A stretch of DNA of 64,000 nt from Oryzias latipes (Eukaryota; Chordata; Actinopteri; Beloniformes; Adrianichthyidae): contig NC_019879.2 of assembly GCF_002234675.1 (NCBI RefSeq), positions 10,669,325 to 10,733,324 of the forward strand. Direction: 5' to 3'. The notes beneath the pieces are model-generated. The model was not told the DNA's origin. It was given only the letters and a program-made list of their open reading frames with translations, and did not search any database. Made by a program: the position numbers and the translations under genes. This document shows positions 59,491 to 64,000 of this stretch, one piece after another; positions within the stretch are counted from its first letter, which is position 1; each line of letters begins with the position of its first letter.

Positions 59491-62400
59491 ATGAGGGAAG
59501 GTAAGAGAAGCCCTTTTATCATCATTTTATCATTTACTTTGGTTTGTGGAGACTTGCCTCACTGCATCAGAACTCCCTTATGGGACCAAAAAGGAGTTAC
59601 TCACATGTAGCATCCAGGAAAAAAAGTGAGTCGGACAGGAAAATCCAAACAACAGGGAGGACCTTTTAAGATTCAAGTTATTATTTTTTAATTATTGAAA
59701 TACAAATCATACAAATATAAAAGGAAGATGTGAAGTTTAATTTAAATATTGTTATTGGACGGATCATAAAAATATTTTGTTCATATTTCAGACAATATTC
59801 AACAGACATACATTATAAAATCTTATTTGTTAGAAAGTTAGTTATTTTAAATCCAATTTTTTCGATGTATCCATTACAAGATAATATTTTTCTGGTCTTA
59901 ATTAATCTCTTTCTGTAACGGTTAAAGAAATTCCAATTATTTTCATGTTTGTCTGCGAGTTTCAATTGTACTGTATTATTGTTGTAAATGCATTTTGCAG
60001 TTTTGTAGCTGTTTTATTAGATTTACATCCAAGACTGATTATATTTTGTCTTCATTCAAAGACTCATAGAGATTGGAGAGGAAAAAGACTGTTGCAGTGA
60101 CTTAACATAAAATAAAATAATCTGCCTGTTTTGAAGATGACTAAAAACTCAAATTATAGCAAAAATTTATAAATTAAAATTTTGTTATTTTTTCCTGTTT
60201 TTAAAGCGTATTTAGAAAAGTGACCACAAAAATAAATTAAATATATGAAATAAAGTAATTAAGATATGTAAAAACAAAAATAATATGTATTGAAAAGGCT
60301 TATAAAATTAAATCTAATTGATTAAATTAAAAACAAAAATCAAAAAAGATCAGTGGGCTTTGACCTTTCCAGACCTTGCAATCTTAGAACATTTTGTTTT
60401 GAAGGAAGGTGTTAAAGATAATAATGTTTTTACAAACTTTTAGTTCATTTTGTGAACTCACCGAAGCCCAAAAATCTAACAAAGTATGCCCCCCCTTTTT
60501 TTTCCAGCAAGGTAGATAGATTTTTTATTTATTTTTAATTTATGGTTTTTCTCCATGAAAATGTAAAAATTCGAAGCACAGCTTTCTTTTTAAAAGGTAT
60601 GTTTGCATTGATTGGGCTTTTTTAAGACTTCAAGGTGAGCAGAGATGTGGCACGGAAACTTTTCTTCAGACAAACAGGGTCAGCTGCCTTTGAACCTCCA
60701 TGCAAGCACTGAAAGCAGCGAGTCGCATGAGGAGCCTCTAATTTATTTTGTTTTTTCATTTGCTGTAACATTTTAGATCAGAGTAGATTAGAAGGAAAGA
60801 AAGTTATTTTTACGTGACATTTTGTGCAATCGTCCTCTGAAAAACGGATCTAGGACTTGGTGGTAGCATCCTTTCCTCTGAAGATCAGGAGGGCGTTAGG
60901 GCCTCGGCGAAGCAGAGTGAATCGGTTCCAACCTCCGACTCACATAAAGGAGGCTGACCCAAAACCTCACAGCACTGACAGGAAGATGAGGGCCGGAGCT
61001 GCAGGCATCTAGTTTCTTATTTCCTGTTTGGAGGGTCTCAGTCAGCCTTCTCATCAGCTTCACCGCAGAGCTTCCTCCACCCAGAATCTAGACATTTGCA
61101 TCTCCTTCCTGTCTGTTCTGTTTCCATTCCTTTTCATGAATGTTTTCTGCCGTTTTTAGTTCATTTCAGCGGCAGCTCTGGTTCACCTGAGCAAGTTCAA
61201 AGAAAAAGAAGAGGCAAAGAAACCGAAGAAGAAGAGCTTTAGAATAATATTAAAAAATGTCCTCACTCTTGTGTTTTTCTTGCAACTTCTGCTGAAAATA
61301 AATTGACCTGAAGTAGAAAGAACCTTCAAAGAGCAAAAACGATGCTCACCTTGTTCGACAAAGATCTGGAACCAAACTCTTTAACAAATGAAAAAAAAGG
61401 CAAAGAGTCGATACAGGAAAAGATGGAGGGCGAGCGAGAAAAAATGAAGAAAAGAGGTTGTCTGAAAAGATTTTATTGTTTCGCTAAATTCTCCCTTTTT
61501 GTCAGAATTTTATATTGAATTGTTGGCTTTAATCTTGTTTTTGTTTTTTTTGTTGCTAAATTCTAAATTAAATTGCAGATTTTTTTTATTTTTGCCTCAA
61601 ATTTTGCCATTTATTTTTTTTTTTTCAAAACTCCAACTTTAAACTAAAATATAAAAAAATTACTTTTCAATGTCTGATCATTTTGACTTTTTTAAGCAAT
61701 TTCCAAAAAAACTGGCTTTAATCACGGTTTAGCAGTCTTTATATATGTTTACATCTTTTTTTCTAACTTACTTTTACCTGATCATTATAACATATTGTTC
61801 AAACCCCAATTATAATCTCACATATAAAAAGGTTTATTTCAAATCCTTTTTTTACTTCTATATTTTTATACTCTAAAACAAATAATAATAAATAAGAAAA
61901 ATAGCTTTTCCCCCCTACAGATTCATTTCTTATAATTGTTTTTTATCCTTCAAAATTTAATGGGAAATTTTTCAAATTGTTTATGTTTTCTTAAGCCTTT
62001 GTTTTACATTTTTAACTGTTGACAACTGTAATTTTTTCTTCAGATATTATATTTGTGTTCTGAGGATACATTTAGTATTTAGGAAACCTTTGCATTGAGT
62101 TTAAACTGAACGTATGGCCGGCCCCATTTCTCCTCGGTCACTGAAGGGTCAAAGGGCACGTCTGCACCAGAGCAGGTTTCTCCATGAAAAGGCTGATCAT
62201 TGATGAAGAAACCATGTCGAACATGTCCTCTGAAATGATCTGAGCTGTGAAGCTACGGCAGATTTTAAAGAAGCCAAACATCCCATTACATCCCTACTGA
62301 CACATGAACATGTGCAGTTTCCCCTTCTGATTCTGAAAAAGAAAAAAAATTAAAGTAACGTCTGTTTTTGCAGCAGGGATGATTTTCAGCGACACAGTCA

Positions 62401-63103
62401 TCTGCTACTTTCTGGACACATTTCTAATGCTTTACTGCCTCGTTGCCACGGCTTTGTTTTTCAGAGAAAAGGTGGGTTCAAACAAAAGCTGTTGAAAATT
62501 TCTTTCTTTCTGTTCCATTTTGGAAATAATTGACAGCTAAAGCTTTTTTTTTGTCTTTTATGTGCTTCTAAAATGTTTCTACTGTTTATGTAAAATACTT
62601 TCTAACAGAACATTTTGGGAATGTTGTTTGTAAAATGAAGCTTTTGTTATTTACCAGCTGATTTAGCTGTTGTTGGTGCTCATATGCCGTTTTTTTATTT
62701 CCTTCATGTCTCAGTTTTGTGCCCTACAAGTCGCTGAACCAAACGTAAGTTTCCATCCTACAGATCGCCTCCTCACCTGTTTGTTGTGTGTCAGTTTCCA
62801 TTAAATCTATTTTTTTTATCTTGTTTATGCCTGAACAGGATGAAACAAACGATGTTTATCAGGTAAAAACAGTTGACAGACAGCAGGTTGTGTTGCTGCT
62901 GATTGGATAAAACAGTGTTTTTTCCTGTAGGAGCTGAATCTGGAGATGAAGGAAGACCCTTATGATGTGCTCAAGTCTGAGAAGGTGGCTCATCTCAGAT
63001 CCCGCATTTCTCACAGTGTTGTTGTGTTCGTCACATGTTCTCATAACATTTATTTTGGTTTGTGTCTTTATAGAAGAAAAGAGACAAGAAAAAGAAAACC
63101 GGG
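59491..63103 (+). CDS. CD3-zeta (CD247)-like ITAM adaptor, 5' end uncertain, 3' end beyond window
   Basis: Signalling chain of the CD247/FCER1G family. Firm exons: 62377-62471 (or from 62374), 62715-62744, 62839-62862, 62931-62984, 63074-63103, all with GT-AG borders and matching phases. The product reads MIFSDTVICYFLDTFLMLY, CLVATALFFREK, FCALQVAEPN, DETNDVYQ, ELNLEMKEDPYDVLKSEK, KKRDKKKKTG. Seen: a transmembrane helix with the family signature CYFLD (cysteine for dimerisation, aspartate for pairing with receptor arginines) and an ITAM YQEL-8 residues-YDVL, close to the first CD3-zeta ITAM. Later ITAMs, if any, are outside the window. Candidate first exon: ATG at 59491 (MRE, donor GTAAGA) in matching phase, but it gives no signal peptide; reading on instead gives KRSPFIIILSFTLVCG, which would be signal-like but lacks a good donor. 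Confidence 0.8.
59501..62373. other. First intron of the CD247-like gene
   Basis: AT-rich, with T and A runs. No exon could be supported in it, although a missing signal-peptide exon might lie here. Confidence 0.4.
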
Positions 63104-63245
63104 GTGAGGAAGATTATTCATCAACTTAAATCTTTAGGTTTTTTATTCCTATATTTCAAACTGATAAAGAAAAATTAAATATCATATGTACACAGAGTAC
63201 AGTACACTTTTCAAAGGGCAAAAAAGGACCATGGATGAAGATTAA

Positions 63246-63500
63246 CCCCATATAACCATTTGTATCACATTTGAAAGGCTCCTATCTCATCCAAACTTTC
63301 CTTGAATTCTGCCCTGTAGTTCATCATCATTCCGCTAGGGGCAGTAGAGGGCATTTCCTGCTCATTTCAAATGGCTTCTTCCGTGAAATCTCAAAAACAC
63401 TTTTGGCGGGAAAATTCATTTTTAAAATCATTAACGCCATTTTTCCATGCAAGGAAATGTCACGTGTACTATTTTAGTTTTAAATAAAATAACTGCTCTT
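63246..63500 (+). repeat. Interspersed repeat E, copy 2 (uninterrupted)
   Basis: Matches 55531-55970 apart from the palindromic insertion there (attccgctaggggcagtaga, atctcaaaaacacttttggc). Confidence 0.7.
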
Positions 63501-63637
63501 TTTGTGAGACCAATATAGACACAAATTTATCATTTGTCTTTTGAATGTATATCTATGAATAATTTCTGGGAAGATTTTTGTTGTTGTTGCTGCTGAATGT
63601 TCCCTATTCTTATTCAATTACAAAAAACACATAGGCT

Positions 63638-64000
63638 AGTGTCCAACTACCCTCCCTAATCCCTAACTACTTAAAAACTACATAGTGCAGCACTATGTTG
63701 TGCCCCGGATTTTAAAAGCAATTCGGACACCATGCTCACTATTTCTTTTCTTTTTTTTACCGGTGAATATGACTTCATCAATTTTACAAATTTAAGATGT
63801 AATTGATATGAGCATTTTGCAATGATCATTTATGAATCTACTGTCTTCTGAAGATAAAAATGTTGATGTTTTGTTTAAAAAAATACATTTAAATGCATTT
63901 TTTCAGTAAAAAATGTTCCAACGTAATGCATTGTGGTCTATATTCGCTAATCCCGTGAGCATCAATACAGACTGGTTTTTCGCATAGACTTCTGGGAAAT
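63638..64000. mobile_element. MITE family D, copy 3, cut by the window edge
   Basis: Begins agtgtccaactaccctcc, continues with 'attcggacaccatgc' and 'gcattgtggtctatattcgc', then 'agacttctgggaaat' at the edge, parallel to 32931-33353. Confidence 0.75.

Overview
This window is vertebrate nuclear DNA, almost certainly from a teleost fish. Genes are split into many small GT-AG exons, the background is AT-rich, and introns and intergenic DNA are packed with fish-type DNA transposons, short non-autonomous elements (MITEs) and SINEs. Five genes form a block also found, with the same relative orientations, on human 13q34: GRK1 (-, only its first two coding exons, running off the left edge), TFDP1 (-, complete), DCUN1D2 (+, complete), GRTP1 (+, complete) and LAMP1 (-, complete as readable). 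Three human neighbours are not seen between them: ATP4B (between GRK1 and TFDP1), TMCO3 and ADPRHL1. Missing ATP4B is a known mark of stomachless fish, so an agastric teleost such as a medaka relative would fit; the species is not proven by the sequence. A sixth gene at the right edge (+) encodes a CD3-zeta (CD247)-like ITAM adaptor in very small exons and runs off the window.

Layout: 0.2-1.8 kb GRK1, with a possible photoreceptor promoter behind a CA repeat; 3.6-4.6 kb transposon debris; 5.7-15.5 kb TFDP1, with leader exons and promoter to about 17.5 kb; 19.7-20.0 kb a broken TFIIB (GTF2B) fragment; 21.5-34.7 kb DCUN1D2, whose introns hold at least eight transposon insertions; 35.3-39.1 kb a transposon-rich spacer with a Tc1-like element and a three-level nest (LTR-like block inside a hAT-like element inside a TTAA MITE); 40.6-47.8 kb GRTP1; 48.7-54.1 kb LAMP1 with CLEAR-type E-boxes upstream; 54.5-59.4 kb repeats and a GC-rich anomaly; 59.5-63.1 kb the CD247-like gene.

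The genes do not form one pathway: phototransduction shut-off (GRK1), E2F-DP cell-cycle transcription (TFDP1), cullin neddylation (DCUN1D2), Rab-GTPase regulation (GRTP1), lysosomal membrane (LAMP1) and lymphoid receptor signalling (CD247-like). They are linked by ancestral synteny.

Most notable observations: a LAMP1 with only one luminal LAMP domain; a CD247-like gene next to LAMP1; ATP4B absent from its usual slot; a GC-AG intron and a start-codon-only coding exon in DCUN1D2; a TTAA-target MITE family with at least nine copies and a conserved mini-ORF; several transposons with exact target-site duplications; and a TFIIB fragment kept open by two compensating frameshifts. Exon boundaries were read by eye from splice signals, reading phase and remembered human homologues; no alignment or database search was run.
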